NCBI GenBank assembly: GCA_014529385.2
Contig: CM043942.1
Span: 49,424,274 to 49,488,273 of the forward strand
Origin: Adiantum capillus-veneris
Lineage: Eukaryota; Streptophyta; Polypodiopsida; Polypodiales; Pteridaceae
DNA: 64,000 nt
Direction: 5' to 3'
Positions 11,812-22,377 of the stretch are shown here, piece after piece; the stretch's first letter is position 1; the number at the start of each line of letters is the position of its first letter. The position numbers were made by a program, and so were the translations under genes. Under the pieces are notes generated by a model. The model searched no databases. It was not told the DNA's origin and saw only the letters and a program-made list of their open reading frames with translations.

Positions 11812-12720
11812 TCATTTCTTACGAACAAAGAGAACTGGTAACCCAAAAGACCATACCTTGGGAGGGTGAAGCCTTCTAAACAAGACATCACTTGGTTTTG
11901 TCTTCTCTTTATCCGATCGAGAAAAAAATTTACCTACATATTCCTCGTCATGCAATTGGTCGGAGACAATGTCCATAGGTCGATGGGGATGGTGTGTAGG
12001 GGAATGGTGATCCTGGGAAAACACAGAATTGACTTTGACAAACCCTTCACTATACCTCTTAGGAATACCCGAGTTCCTTGATGTGGGCTTGACATAGATG
12101 ACCGCCTCTTGGGCTCTTTGACGTAGTTCCCTATTTGCCTGGACGTGCGAGATGAGAGGGAGAGAGGGAATACTGCTCTCGCCTCGAACGAGGAATGGCT
12201 GCAACACATTATCTTTGATGAGAAACATGAGCTTCTCCCAATCGATAATGGGCTTGAACATGCGAAACCATTTAATGCCCAAAATAATGTCACATCCTAC
12301 AAGTTTAGAGACTACAAAACGACGAGTAAATTGGGTTTGTTGAATGATCAACTTGACATCATCACATTCTTGAAAAATCAAAGCATTCATGCATTCAGAG
12401 AACCCCTGCACCAGGAGGGTGAGAATAGGAGAAGTTTGAAGACGCGCACGTTTCACAAGAGATTCACTTATGACATCATGAGAACTTCTAGAATCAAACA
12501 ACACAATGACCCTTTGACCATTCACATCTCCATAACATTTTATGAGTTCATCCTCTTCAAAAATCCCCTCCTGCTTAGCTTCTTGCTCTCCCACACTCAT
12601 AGCATTCACTTGAGGGGTAGCATCAAAAGTCGACGCAGTAGAGGACCGAGGTTTCCTTGTTAGATTCCTTCTTAGGACACTCCCTTTTCATGTGACCTAC
12701 TACGTGGCAATGAAACACCT
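11812..12720 (-). pseudogene. Zinc knuckle, protease and RT start of a different Ty3/gypsy element
   Basis: A damaged CCHC knuckle lies at about 12675-12720 on the minus strand (FHC....GHMKREC; the first cysteine appears displaced by an indel). A 265-residue frame at 12609-11812 follows. It has a retropepsin-like segment (LFDSRSSHDVIS, where family A has DxGS, so the active-site G is R here) and the second protease block IILGIKWF. The frame ends in RLHPPKVWSFGLPVLFVRKK, an RT-entry motif. RT itself is not recognisable beyond about 11770. The protein is unlike family A, so it is a separate lineage. It lies downstream of RT and RNase H pieces on the same strand, an order no intact element has. 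Confidence 0.65.
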
Positions 12721-12777
12721 ATGTTCCTTTGCATACAATGCTTGTTCTTCCTCTCTTAATTGACCACCAAAAGAGCA

Positions 12778-12995
12778 TCACCTCTTACCCTTAAACGATG
12801 GATGCCAAAGCTCAAGGCAACGGTTGAGTCCCTTCTCCAAAGTAGCATACTCAGCTTCATTGTTGCTTTGTGCCCTAAGCTTTATACTCCTTTTAATTAC
12901 CAAAGCACCTTGAGGATCATAAATTACAACACCTCCTGAAGCTTCACCATGTGCTTTCCTGTAAGAACCATTAAAAAAAATAGATAGGCATTGTC
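12778..12995 (-). pseudogene. RNase HI-like fragment of a second Ty3 lineage
   Basis: The frame contains FFNGSYRKAHGEASGGVV followed by SNNEAEYATLEKGL. These are the first strand and the E-containing helix of the plant RNase HI-type domain found as an extra RNase H in Tat-like Ty3 elements. The catalytic D at the start of the first strand is N here. It is fused at about 12990-13000 to family A reverse transcriptase (copy A2). Confidence 0.7.
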
Positions 12996-13678
12996 TCTTT
13001 GAGCTTGTCAAAAGCATTTTGCTCCTTAGCAGTCCATGAATACTTATCGTTCTTCTTTGTTAATTCATGTAGTGGTCCTGCCATTTGAGAGAATCTTGCT
13101 ATGAAGAGTCTATAGTATGCACACATACCTATAAATCTTCTTATCTCATGTAGATTCCTTGGATTAGGCCATGCTTTTATTACCTCTAACTTTGATGGAT
13201 CCATTCGGATACCATCTTGAGAGATAATATGACCTAAGTATTGAATCTCTTGGAGGAAAACTTTTCTTTTCTTTTGATTGAGAAAAAGCTTATTCTCCCT
13301 TAGCGCTTGAAAAATCACTTGGAGATGTTGCTTATGTTCCTCCAAAGACTTGGAGTAGATGATAATATCATCAAAGAACACTCCAGTGAATTTACGATAA
13401 GGTCTAAAGATCTTCTCCACTAGACGATTAAACGTGGCTGGTGCGTTGGTCAAGCCAAAAGGCATGACTAGATCTTCATAAAGACCGAACATTGTACGAA
13501 ACGCGATCTTTAGGATATCTTCATTCACTATCCTTATTTGATGATAGCCACTTTTAAGGTCAATCCTACTGAAGTAGGTAGAGCCTTGTAGTTTATCAAA
13601 TAGATCTTCTACCCGAGGGATGGGGAATTTGTTTTTGATAGTGAGATGGTTTAGGGCACGATAGTCCACACACAGAAG
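12996..13678 (-). pseudogene. Family A reverse transcriptase fragment (copy A2)
   Basis: Reading on the minus strand it enters at CVDYRALN and holds the SGYHQIRIV block, the FGLTNAP block, the FFDDIIIYS catalytic motif with both aspartates intact, and the connection region up to KLKE. The polymerase fold is uninterrupted here. The N-terminal fingers, the protease end and everything after the connection are missing. Upstream it abuts a 90-bp foreign insert and downstream an RNase H piece of another lineage. Confidence 0.85.
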
Positions 13679-13772
13679 GGAGAACAAAAGGAAGAAAGAA
13701 AAAAAATGGAAAGGTGATAATATATTTTGTAGAGCTAAGCTTGATTCATTTTGGTATGCTATCATGGTAAGA
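13679..13772. other. Foreign filler at a deletion junction
   Basis: This lies between protease and RT of copy A2, where about 800 bp of coding sequence is missing relative to copies A3 and A4. Positions 13711-13764 (54 bp) are an exact reverse-complement match to 17703-17756, which lies outside the element. Confidence 0.7.
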
Positions 13773-15357
13773 GGCTTGTTGTCCCTTGAAAGCTGTGTCG
13801 GCCGTTACAATATCTCCTATCTCAAAAGCTTGAATGCCCAACTTGGTGGCCAACTCCGTTGATATGAAGTTGTGAATAGAGCCAAGGTCAAACAAGATGA
13901 AGGCATCATGCTCTCTTATCTTTCCCCATGCATAGGAGGGAGTTGTTCCTTAGCAATGAACATCCTCTTTTAGAGCTTCAATGGCGGAAGCTCTAGGAGT
14001 CCCATCAGGAGTATTTCTTTTGGGGCAAGAACGGTACGTATGTCCTTGCTCGCCACACTTAAAGCATTTGTGGTCCTTGCGAAAAGCTTCAAGCTCTTTA
14101 GGAGAGAGTTTGTTTTTACCTTTATACACTCCCTTCTCCTTGGACCGATTGTTGTTGTTGTTGTTGTTGGAGTTGCCTTGGGAAGAGCCTTGAGCATTGC
14201 TCTTCCCTCTTGCTTCATTTCTCTCTTTATTTTCCATGGGCTTGACATTACATCTAGCCCCTTGTTGGAAATTAATGCGCAAAGAAACCATGGTATGGTG
14301 GATTACTTCGGTGATAGAACCAGGCCGTTGGGAGTTGACATATTCGGCCATCTCTTCAGGTAGTCCATCATAGAATTGTTGCTTTTGCTCTGCAAAGTCT
14401 ATCTTTTGAAAGACAGTAGCCTTGAGATGTAAATCCCAAAACTTGTCTACATATTTGTGAATAGACTCATGAGAGAGGAGCTTTAGGCTACGCCATTCAG
14501 TTAGCACTTTGTCCTTTGCATCGCTTGCAAGAAATTGCTTCATGATGGAAACTCGTAGAGTTTTCCATGTCTTTGAAGCTTCACCATTGCCACAAAGGCT
14601 AGCCCACCATTGACGAGCTGATTTTTGCAAGTGCATAGCTACATGGTGTAGCTTGGAGGACTCTGTGGAAGCCCTCGTCTCCAAAAGCTGCATCAAATTG
14701 CTGGATGAAGGCCAACACTTTGTCGGTAGCACCAAAGGTGCCATCATAGGTGAAGAAAGAGATACTCTTTCCTCCCTCCTTGAACTTCTTCAGCTTTTGT
14801 GACCTTCGCCAGGCAAGTTAAGATTTGCGATGTCCTCCCCTCTTGTATTCTCTAGGAGAATAACCATAACTTTCATCAGAAGAGGAGAAAGGTGAAGAAG
14901 AAGGAGAAGAGGGTGACCTCTTCCTTGCTCTTTTCTTCCTTGGTTTCCTCTCTTCCCATTTGGAGTGCCAAGGAGACGGACTATGGTTTGAAGATTTCCT
15001 CTTGGGAGGTGTTGGCGATCGCCTAGACCATCGTCTTCTTGGAGCCACATCTTCAGATGAACTTAGGGATTCAGTGCTTTCTCGTTCCTTGGATTCCTCC
15101 TCTCGAATGGGAGAGAGTCTTCTTTTGGGAGTCTCATCAAGAGGCCTCCTAAGCTCTCTCTCCTGTTGAAGAGGAAGGGTTATCCCATAAGCACGAAGTT
15201 GTTGGGTAACTTCGGCTTGCAAGGTAGGGTTACCCATGGCTTGCTGCAACCTAGTAACAAGGTAGTTAACAAACATGGGGGCATTATCATTAACACCTTC
15301 ATGTGCAAAATCAAAGCTATCAATGTTCATTCTACTCTCTTGATTATTGTCAACCAT
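13773..15357 (-). pseudogene. Family A gag and partial protease (copy A2)
   Basis: The ATG at 15357 starts the gag, matching the start used by the other family A copies. An N-terminal segment with LVTRLQQAMGNP is followed by a long Arg/Ser/Pro-rich linker (15270-14850). The capsid-like region follows a frameshift at about 14750-14815 (SARQWWASL, DKFWDLHL). A basic linker leads to a CCHC knuckle (CFKCGEQGHTYRSC) at about 14015-14070. A stop at 13950 follows. The protease start (AWGKIREHDAFILFD, then a DLGS active site) is readable at 13946-13790 and is then cut off. Gag packages RNA and forms the particle; this copy is not functional. Confidence 0.85.
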
Positions 15358-15554
15358 GTTAATTAAACTTATATGTTTGCTTAATGTACTTTTTGGCAAT
15401 TCAAAACTTCAGCTGCTACTCCTCTTAGCCTTTGAAAATTTTGGCTCTTAAGTATCTATACCCACGGCTCGAATTCGGTTAATTATAGAGAGTAGTGGAG
15501 TGTGTCTAACATAGCAGCGTTGCTGGAGGATAGCTCCTTTCAGACTTCTTATGG

Positions 15555-15604
15555 CTCAATAATGGTAAAGCCGTAGGCAACTCTTAAAAGACTCCATTAT
15601 TAAA
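15555..15604 (-). other. Leader hairpin (copy A2)
   Basis: On the minus strand 11-nt arms TTTAATAATGG and CCATTATTGAG enclose a 28-nt loop in the untranslated leader. The same 50-nt structure occurs in the other family A leaders, with a compensating base pair change here. Confidence 0.6.
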
Positions 15605-15763
15605 TCCAAAGCTCTCGAGGTGTGCACTATACCCCACATAGTGGGCTGCAACAAAACCGGTATTAAATCCCAGTCCCACTTACCCTAATATAATTAACAA
15701 AACCAACCATTTATAGGCTACTTAAGGACCTCTCTTCTTAAGCAAGAAAAGATAAAACAAATG

Positions 15764-15775
15764 CTCTGATATCAA
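15764..15775 (-). other. Primer binding site of copy A2
   Basis: The reverse complement reads TTGATATCAGAGC, the iMet site with one substitution (GGTATC to GATATC), directly next to the LTR end at 15776. Confidence 0.75.
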
Positions 15776-17340
15776 TGTAATAGAAATGGCTTAATAGCTT
15801 GTAGAGTAGCGGAATTAAGAGAAAGTATTTGATGAAATTACTTGAGAGCATAATGGGTGAACGTCATTAGTGATAGCAACATAAACATAACAGTTAATTA
15901 ACTAGGCATGAACAATACTTCTGCAAGAGAGAGAGAATTAGAGAACATGACAACAATTGAGGACCGGATTTATGTGGAGCCGGTCCCCCCCTCCAATAGG
16001 CATTTGTATTATAGGTTCTCCCATTAAAGGAGACTTGGTACAATACAATCTTTGTGTTCTTTTCAACCTAAGTGATGAAATGAAGATGGAAAGCTTCATG
16101 CACCACTAACATAGCATAACCTTTGAAGAAAGCATTAACTGGACCAACCCAGTCCCAAGACCTCAAACAACTTCGAAGGTGGAGAGAGCTAGCGGAGAAT
16201 GAGGATAGGGAAGAGGAAGAAGAGGTAGTATACGAGAAAGAACTATTCCCTTAATTATCATCACTCTTCTTTAGCATAGCTTAATAGCTTAATAATGATG
16301 AAGATGAAGAAGATGGCAAGCTCAAGCTTTGAAGCATGTGTCTTGGTTGGACTTGCACTCCATAGCCAAGAAGCTTAGTCTAGGCTCACACTTCTCAAGG
16401 AGCTTAGAGAAGGAGATGAAGCTCTTGCACTTGCAATGTACACAATGAGGTGTGTGTGGGTGAGTATATCTTGCAATCTAGGCCCATTCTTCCTTGGTCG
16501 ACCCCCTCTTTTAGCACTCCTAGGCATTTGATTGGACCTCCTCCTCAAGCCTGGCCAATCACAGCCTTAGTGCATATCAAGCAACAAGGGTAGTCTTGGG
16601 ACAAGTGTCTCCCTTTCCACTTTGAGAGAGAGGACTCGATAAATGCAAAAGAAATTAAATAAATGTGGTAATTTATCATTGGACCCCTTTTAAGCCTGGC
16701 CAATAGGAGTCAAGTACCTCATGAAGGTAACATGGGTAGGGGCTTGACATGTGTCCTTGCTGCCTCTCTAGGCTTGGTCTCACCTTGTGTGTGTGTGTGT
16801 GTGTGTGTGTGTTCTATCTCTACCCCCTAGGAAAAGGGCTCGCCCCGCTCTTGTAGGGATATTTTTGACTTTGCATGAGCAAGCACCTTAGTCATCAAGC
16901 ATGACTAAGCCCTTGAACTAGGGGGTGTTCCCACAAGCATAGCAAGCAAGCATGTCCAAGCACCTCAAGCACCTTAGTCATGCAGCAGGTCAAGCACCTC
17001 AAGCACCTTAATCAAGCACCTCAAGCAGGACAAGCATCTCGAGCTTGGGCTGGGTTCCCACCTCAAGCTCAACCCTAACTTAGGTCAAGGACTTTTAACA
17101 CTAACCTTTGGAGGTCTTTAATGAAGCTAACCCTAAGGTATTCTAAGCTCCATTAGTAGCCTGGCTCTTTGATAGACCATCTCTTATTTGAACCCTTTTA
17201 CCATGGGCCCCTTCTTGAGATAGATCTGTAAGCATATGTCTATATTCTACCTCTTGTTTCCTATTTATCTCTCCCATATTAAATGATCAGTTCAATATGA
17301 GAAAGTCTTTTGGAATAGGTAGATATTAGATTTTATGACA
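15776..17340 (-). repeat. 5' LTR of copy A2
   Basis: On the minus strand it starts TGTCATAAAATC at 17340 and ends ...TTACA at 15776 (1565 bp), TG...CA. It carries four CCAAT/ATTGG boxes (about 16510-16700), a (TG)n run (16788-16811) and the minisatellite at 16876-17045. It matches the LTR at 7726 more closely than those of A3, A5 and A6, so it forms an LTR subfamily. No matching 3' LTR is present. Confidence 0.85.
16876..17045 (-). repeat. LTR-internal minisatellite (CAAGCACCT units)
   Basis: About six CAAGCACCT(C/T) words, with variants CAAGCATG and CAAGCAGG, alternate with TTAGTCA in the upstream part of the LTR. Confidence 0.65.
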
Positions 17341-18194
17341 TATACAAGTGATGCACCACAACCACACATCACTGTCCTTGCACATAGAGCTAGTTTTTGA
17401 CATAGAAGGATGGAAAGCAATACACACATGTAGGTGGGATATCCATAGCTATCCTTTGAGGTTTCATGCATCATTTAATATCATCACATAACCTTAATCA
17501 TTATACAAAATACCCCCATCACTTTGACCAATTGTATAGTATGACTTCACATTTGAGTGCAAAATAGCTTTTCCTATTATTGGATGCACACATGATATAA
17601 AAGAGGGAGTGATTGATATCATACAGTATACTAGTCACAGTTAAGTGCAAAACAATTTTTTCCTATTTTTGGATGCATACATGACATAAAAGAGGGAGTG
17701 ATTGATAGCATACCAAAATGAATCAAGCTTAGCTCTACAAAATATATTATCACCTTACCATGTCATTTCACCCATGCGGGACTCATACGATCAATCATGA
17801 TGTGAAAAGAAAGCCATTTTGTGCAAAACTATCCATACAGCTTGTGTTGGCTAAACATACATCAACACATAAGTTTATGGACATGAGAACCTTGAAATAG
17901 CGCATAGAACATATATGAACCTCACATCAAACCTACAACTCTAGAGATATGGTACTCCTCTTAACCTATACATAAAAAGTAATTCATAACTCACACTCAT
18001 GAATGATAATGGTGATCTAAATACATTTATCAAGTATTAGTAGATTTTTCTATCAGATGAATGCATATAATGGCTCTCCAAGGAGCTTGGGGTTCAAAAA
18101 GTTGCCTTGAGTGCAAAAGGCAACAAGGTATATTTTAACCATAACTCTTCACTCAAGCAAAATTTTCAAATGCTACATAAAAGATAAAATGTTG
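17341..18194. other. Flanking anonymous DNA with an 88-bp tandem repeat
   Basis: No gene is seen. Two imperfect tandem units lie at 17553-17640 and 17641-17714 (both with TTTGGATGCA/ATTGGATGCA and AAAAGAGGGAGTGATTGATA). The end of this array overlaps the 54-bp block that recurs inside copy A2. Confidence 0.55.
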
Positions 18195-18987
18195 CATTCA
18201 GAGGTTGATGGTGTGAGCGTAAATGGTGATGACAATAATATGTGACTAGCAGAGGTACCATGAAACCTTGTTGCTGATGTTTGTGAGCCATTAATATGAA
18301 GTGAGAATTTAATGAGCAGAATCTCACCATTCAAAAGAGAGAGGCCTGATTGCGATCTTGAATTTCAGCAAGGCTAATTGCAATCTCAGGGAAGGCACGT
18401 CGATGTGCCCTCTTCCAAGCAATAAATTTGCAGCAGTCTCAGGAAGGGCATGCCGACATGCCCTCCTCCAAACAATAAATTTACAATTGGAAATACCAAT
18501 CTCAGGGAGGGCATGTTGACGTGCCCTCATCCAATGATGAAATATGGAAAGGAAAATATCAAAATTTCTTAGAGGAAACGTTGAGGTGTCCTTCCAATGA
18601 CTTGAATTTCTCTTTCCCTATTTCATCCTTGAGTGAGGGCACGTTGACATGCCCTCCCTAAGATTGTAATTTTCCAATGTTAATTAGTTATTTTAATTCT
18701 TTTGGCTACCAAACTTAAATCTTTTGAGGATGGGAGACATCATGATAGTCATTCAATTGCTTGTAGTGTTGTGATCTAAAGATTGCTTTGTGGTGTTTGC
18801 AGTCTTGTGAGTCCATATCGTTCATCTAAGCAAATGAAGCGACCAATAGTCTCAAAAAAGAAGGATATTCCAATAGGTAGTCAAATTTTGGGTGAAGTTA
18901 GTAATGAGGTGGAGACAAGTTTTAAAGATACAGAGGATTTGGGTGAAGAAGGTGTCACTCAATGTGGTGATTTTGTTCCAGCTGAGC
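18195..18987 (+). repeat. Palindrome-bearing dispersed repeat, copy 1
   Basis: Strongly similar to 21561-22377 over about 800 bp. It contains four 16-20 bp palindromes at 18394-18409, 18445-18464, 18508-18527 and 18636-18655. A possible intron 3' end (TTTGCAG at about 18800) precedes a frame beginning near MKRPIVSKKKD, which is shared by copy 2. Copy 1 ends abruptly at 18987, where PPR sequence begins. Copy 2 continues beyond that point. Confidence 0.75.
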
Positions 18988-20085
18988 CAGGATTTGCAAA
19001 GAATTCTAGTAAAATACATGAACTTAGAACGCTATGATGATGTTGTAGACAGGTTGATGAGTACTTTGGATAAGGGCTTTTCCCCTGATTTTGTAGCATG
19101 CACTTTGTTGCTTGATATGAACTGCAAACTGAAGAGGCTTGATAAAGCTAGAGAGATGTTTGATGGAATACGTTCAATGGGGTTACATGCCTGATCTTGG
19201 TGCATACGATAAGATGATTGAGTTTCACTGTGGAACTGGAAATCCTGAAGAGGGAGAAACATTGCTAGCAGAAATGGAGGAGGAAAAGCTACATGGATCT
19301 GTTGATACTTACCTTATGGTTCTTAATGGCTATGGGAAACAAGATAAATCTGCAGAGGCCTTGAAAATGTTTTCAATTATGAATGAGGATGCCTTCTTAA
19401 GGCCACAAATGAGTCCTGATATCTACTCAGCTCTTATGAATGCTTATATTCACTCAAATTTGCTACCATCTGTTGTCCTGAAAATTGAAGATATGATGAA
19501 TTCAGGATTTGCTCCTCCAGATGAGTCAGTTAACATGCTAATTGTTGCCTTCGAGAAAAAAAATTAGTTTCAAAGGGCGGTAGATGTGCTGCTAAATCTA
19601 GAAAGCATGGCTATAAGGCCCGGGGTGGAGACTCTGATGACGCTAATTGGATGGTTTGGAAAGTTGGGCTTGGTTCAGGAGGCAAAAAATCGTGATAGAA
19701 CCTCAAAGAGAAAGGTGATGTTTTGGATTGCAAACCTTACGCTAGTCTTTTTTCAGTGTATGCTAGAGAAAATTCCGTTGATAAGGTGAAGGCTCTTCTC
19801 GTTGAGGAGGTTGAGATTGATGTTTCAACTTATGAGCTAATGATTGTTTCATTGTTGGATGGCAACGATCGTGAGGAGGCTTAGTCCATGCGAGATCGGA
19901 TGATTGCCCAAGGTCTCACCCCATCTGATGAGGTTGAAAGAGCTTTATTAGGAATTCAAGCAGACAACTTTCTTGCAGGTGTTAGCAAGCCTTCAAAAGG
20001 AGCAACACAAAACTTAGGGATAGAAAACAAAAGTTTTCCTGCGGGTGTGAGTAAGCGTGCGGAGGAGGCACCTGAAACTCTATGA
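18988..20085 (+). pseudogene. PPR-protein pseudogene (P-class), 5' truncated
   Basis: At least five 35-residue PPR units are readable. One starts at DFVACTLLLD (about 19090), then DLGAYDKMIEFH, SVDTYLMVLNGYG, DIYSALMNAYIH and VETLMTLIGWFGK. PPR proteins normally bind organelle RNA. Family members run several hundred residues with an N-terminal targeting peptide, which is missing here. There is a frameshift at about 19190, a stop at 19565 and further frameshifts or stops near 19700 and 19882. The C-terminal tail has two GVSK(P/R) repeats (GVSKPSKGA, GVSKRAEEA). It is intronless where readable, as most PPR genes are, so this does not show retrocopying. Confidence 0.8.
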
Positions 20086-20451
20086 GGAATAATCACCACT
20101 CTGAATTTCATGTCAGCTTCTTTGAAGTCTTATTATTTTGCTACGACAGAGTGGGGCTCTATTTCGAACCTTTTCTTGAGTAGCAAGGTATATCTTCAAT
20201 CAAAGTGCATATATGAGATCTGCAAACAAATGTTGGTGCATTGATTCCACATATTTATTAAAGATTGGACAACGTTTCTGTTTGAAATGCTTATATCACT
20301 TGGTTACAGTTGTAGGTAGTTGTGATCATGGCAATCAGCTAAGATTCGGGTAGAGAGAAGCCTGATTCATGCCAGATTGTCAGATAGCAAACATGTGGTT
20401 CTTTTATTGAAATGTTTATGGCAGTCATTGTCATACCATTATTTTTGGTTT

Positions 20452-20453
<2 letters not shown>

Positions 20454-20510
<57 letters not shown>
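20454..20510. repeat. Poly(C)-(CT)n microsatellite
   Basis: 27 C residues are followed by about 15 CT units. The minus-strand arginine/glutamate/glycine frame across it is an artefact. Confidence 0.9.
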
Positions 20511-20514
<4 letters not shown>

Positions 20515-20669
20515 CTGTCTCTCTCTCACTGACACTACCGTTGAACAAATGCTAAGCCTTGTATTGGCTTAAGAGTAGCAGAGTCACACGCCGTCTTTAA
20601 CTAATTATAGGTCTTTGTTCTTTTTTATCTTGCTTGCCCAATGCCTTCTTTGATTCACAGCCCATGGGG

Positions 20670-20945
20670 CAAGCGTGTGCACGCACACTCGTGTTTTCTA
20701 AAACTTGGAAAACCTACAAATAAGAGTCATATTTAGTATATTTGAATGTTTTTAAATTTATTTTCCACAGTTTTAGAGGTCGTCTCTTATAGGTATTTGC
20801 TCGTTTTGATGCGTGCATGTGCCCGAACGCACACCCTTGTTTTTCAAAACTTGGAAAACCTACACATAAGAGTCATATTGAGTATATTTGAAGGTTTTTA
20901 GATTTAATTTTCCACCATTTAAGAGGTTGTCTCACCTTCAAATGT
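20670..20945. repeat. 146-bp tandem duplication
   Basis: Two diverged units, the second offset by 146 bp, align from GCGTG(T/C) through AAGAGTCATAT and TTTCCAC. They end near the AGAGGT(C/T)GTCTC word. Confidence 0.7.
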
Positions 20946-21560
20946 TTAATTCGAAAGTAAATGTCAAATTTGGTAGGTGGGATTACATGTTTATTTTGAG
21001 CATGTGCAATATGCAAACATATTCTCTCATAATGATTTTCGCACTTTGCAGTTGAGTGCTAGCCTTGCTAGTTGCACACAATGCATCATCTTTGTTGAAG
21101 TTTGTCTTTTTCTGTGTGGCACTTCGTTCTTTTGGGGGGGGGGTTCCTCTCCATAGGTTTTATTCAACTTATCTTCCTTTTATTTTCCCCTTGATGGACA
21201 CTCAGTCCTTAATTGAGATGTATCTCACAACCCCCTCGCTTTGAAGACCTCTCTCTAATGTTTTGTTTCCGGTCCCATAGGTCATATCTCACCTTCGTGG
21301 ATGATAATTGATCTGTGTGTGTGTGTGTGTGTGCAGTAAAAAATCCTAGTTTCTTCACCATTGCCAGCCCCACCCCCCGCCTCCCTCAGGTGTGAGGGGC
21401 AGCCCTGCGAGGGGGTTGTTAAGCATAAGTTTTATTGGTGTTGTACCAAAATTGATTTTGTTGACAGACATACAAGTATTAGGGGCAAAATCCAAATTGT
21501 TGCCTACATGACAAATCACATGGTGTTGATAACAATGCTATATGCCCACATGCTTCATTA

Positions 21561-22377
21561 CATTCAGAGGTTGATGGCGTGAACGTAAACGGTGATGAAA
21601 GTATTATGTGCCTAGCAAAGGTACAATGCAACCTTGTTGCTGATGTTTGTGAGCCATTAATATGACATGAGAATTAATGAGTAGAATCTCACCGTTCAAA
21701 AGAGAGAGGCATGATTGCGATCTTGAATTTCAGCAAGTCTAATTGCAATCTCAGGGAAGGCACGTTGACGTGCCCTCTTCCAAGCAATAAATTTGCAGCA
21801 ATCTCAGGGAGGGCATGCCGACATGCCCTCCTCATAAAAATAAATTTACAATTGGAAGTCTAATCTCAGGGAGGGCACGTCGACGTGCCCTTATCCAATG
21901 ATGAAATATGGAAAGGAAAATATCGAAATTTCTCAGAGGAAACGTTGAGGTGTCCTTCCAGTGACTTGAATTTCTCTTTCCCTATTTCATCCTTGAGTGA
22001 GGGCACGACGACATGCCCTCCCCAAGATTGTAGTTTTTCAATGTTAACTAGTTATTTTAATTCTTTTGGCTACCAAATTTAAATCTTTTTAGGATGGGAG
22101 ACAGCATGATAGTCATTCGATTGCTTCTAGTGTTGTGATCTAAAGATTGCTTTGTGGTGTTTGCAGTCTTGTGAGTCCATATTGTTCATCTAAGCAAATG
22201 AAGTGACCAAGAGTCTCAAAAAAGAAGGATATTCCAATAGGTAGTCAAATTTTGGGTGAAGTTAGTAATGAGGTGGAGACAAGTTTTAAAGATATAGAGG
22301 ATTTGGGTGAAGATGGAGAAAGTCAACCTAATCCAGAAGGTGTCACTTAGTGTGGTGATTTTGTTCCAGCTGAGCTT
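21561..22377 (+). repeat. Palindrome-bearing dispersed repeat, copy 2
   Basis: Same order as copy 1, with palindromes at 21759-21774, 21810-21829, 21872-21891 (perfect 20-mer AGGGCACGTCGACGTGCCCT) and 22000-22019. It includes an insert relative to copy 1 near 22315-22340 and runs on past 22377 with low-complexity, stop-broken coding-like sequence to about 22700. Confidence 0.75.

Larger units (their letters stand above)
20086..21560. other. Non-coding DNA with simple and tandem repeats
   Basis: It holds a poly(C)-(CT)n tract at 20454-20510, a 146-bp tandem duplication at about 20670-20945 (both units with ACGCACAC and AACTTGGAAAACCTACA), and a (GT)n run near 21313-21335. No gene was seen. 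Confidence 0.6.

Noticed and set aside
18394-18655. MicroRNA precursor hairpins
   Set aside because: Arms are at most 10 bp with almost no loop, too short for a plant pre-miRNA.
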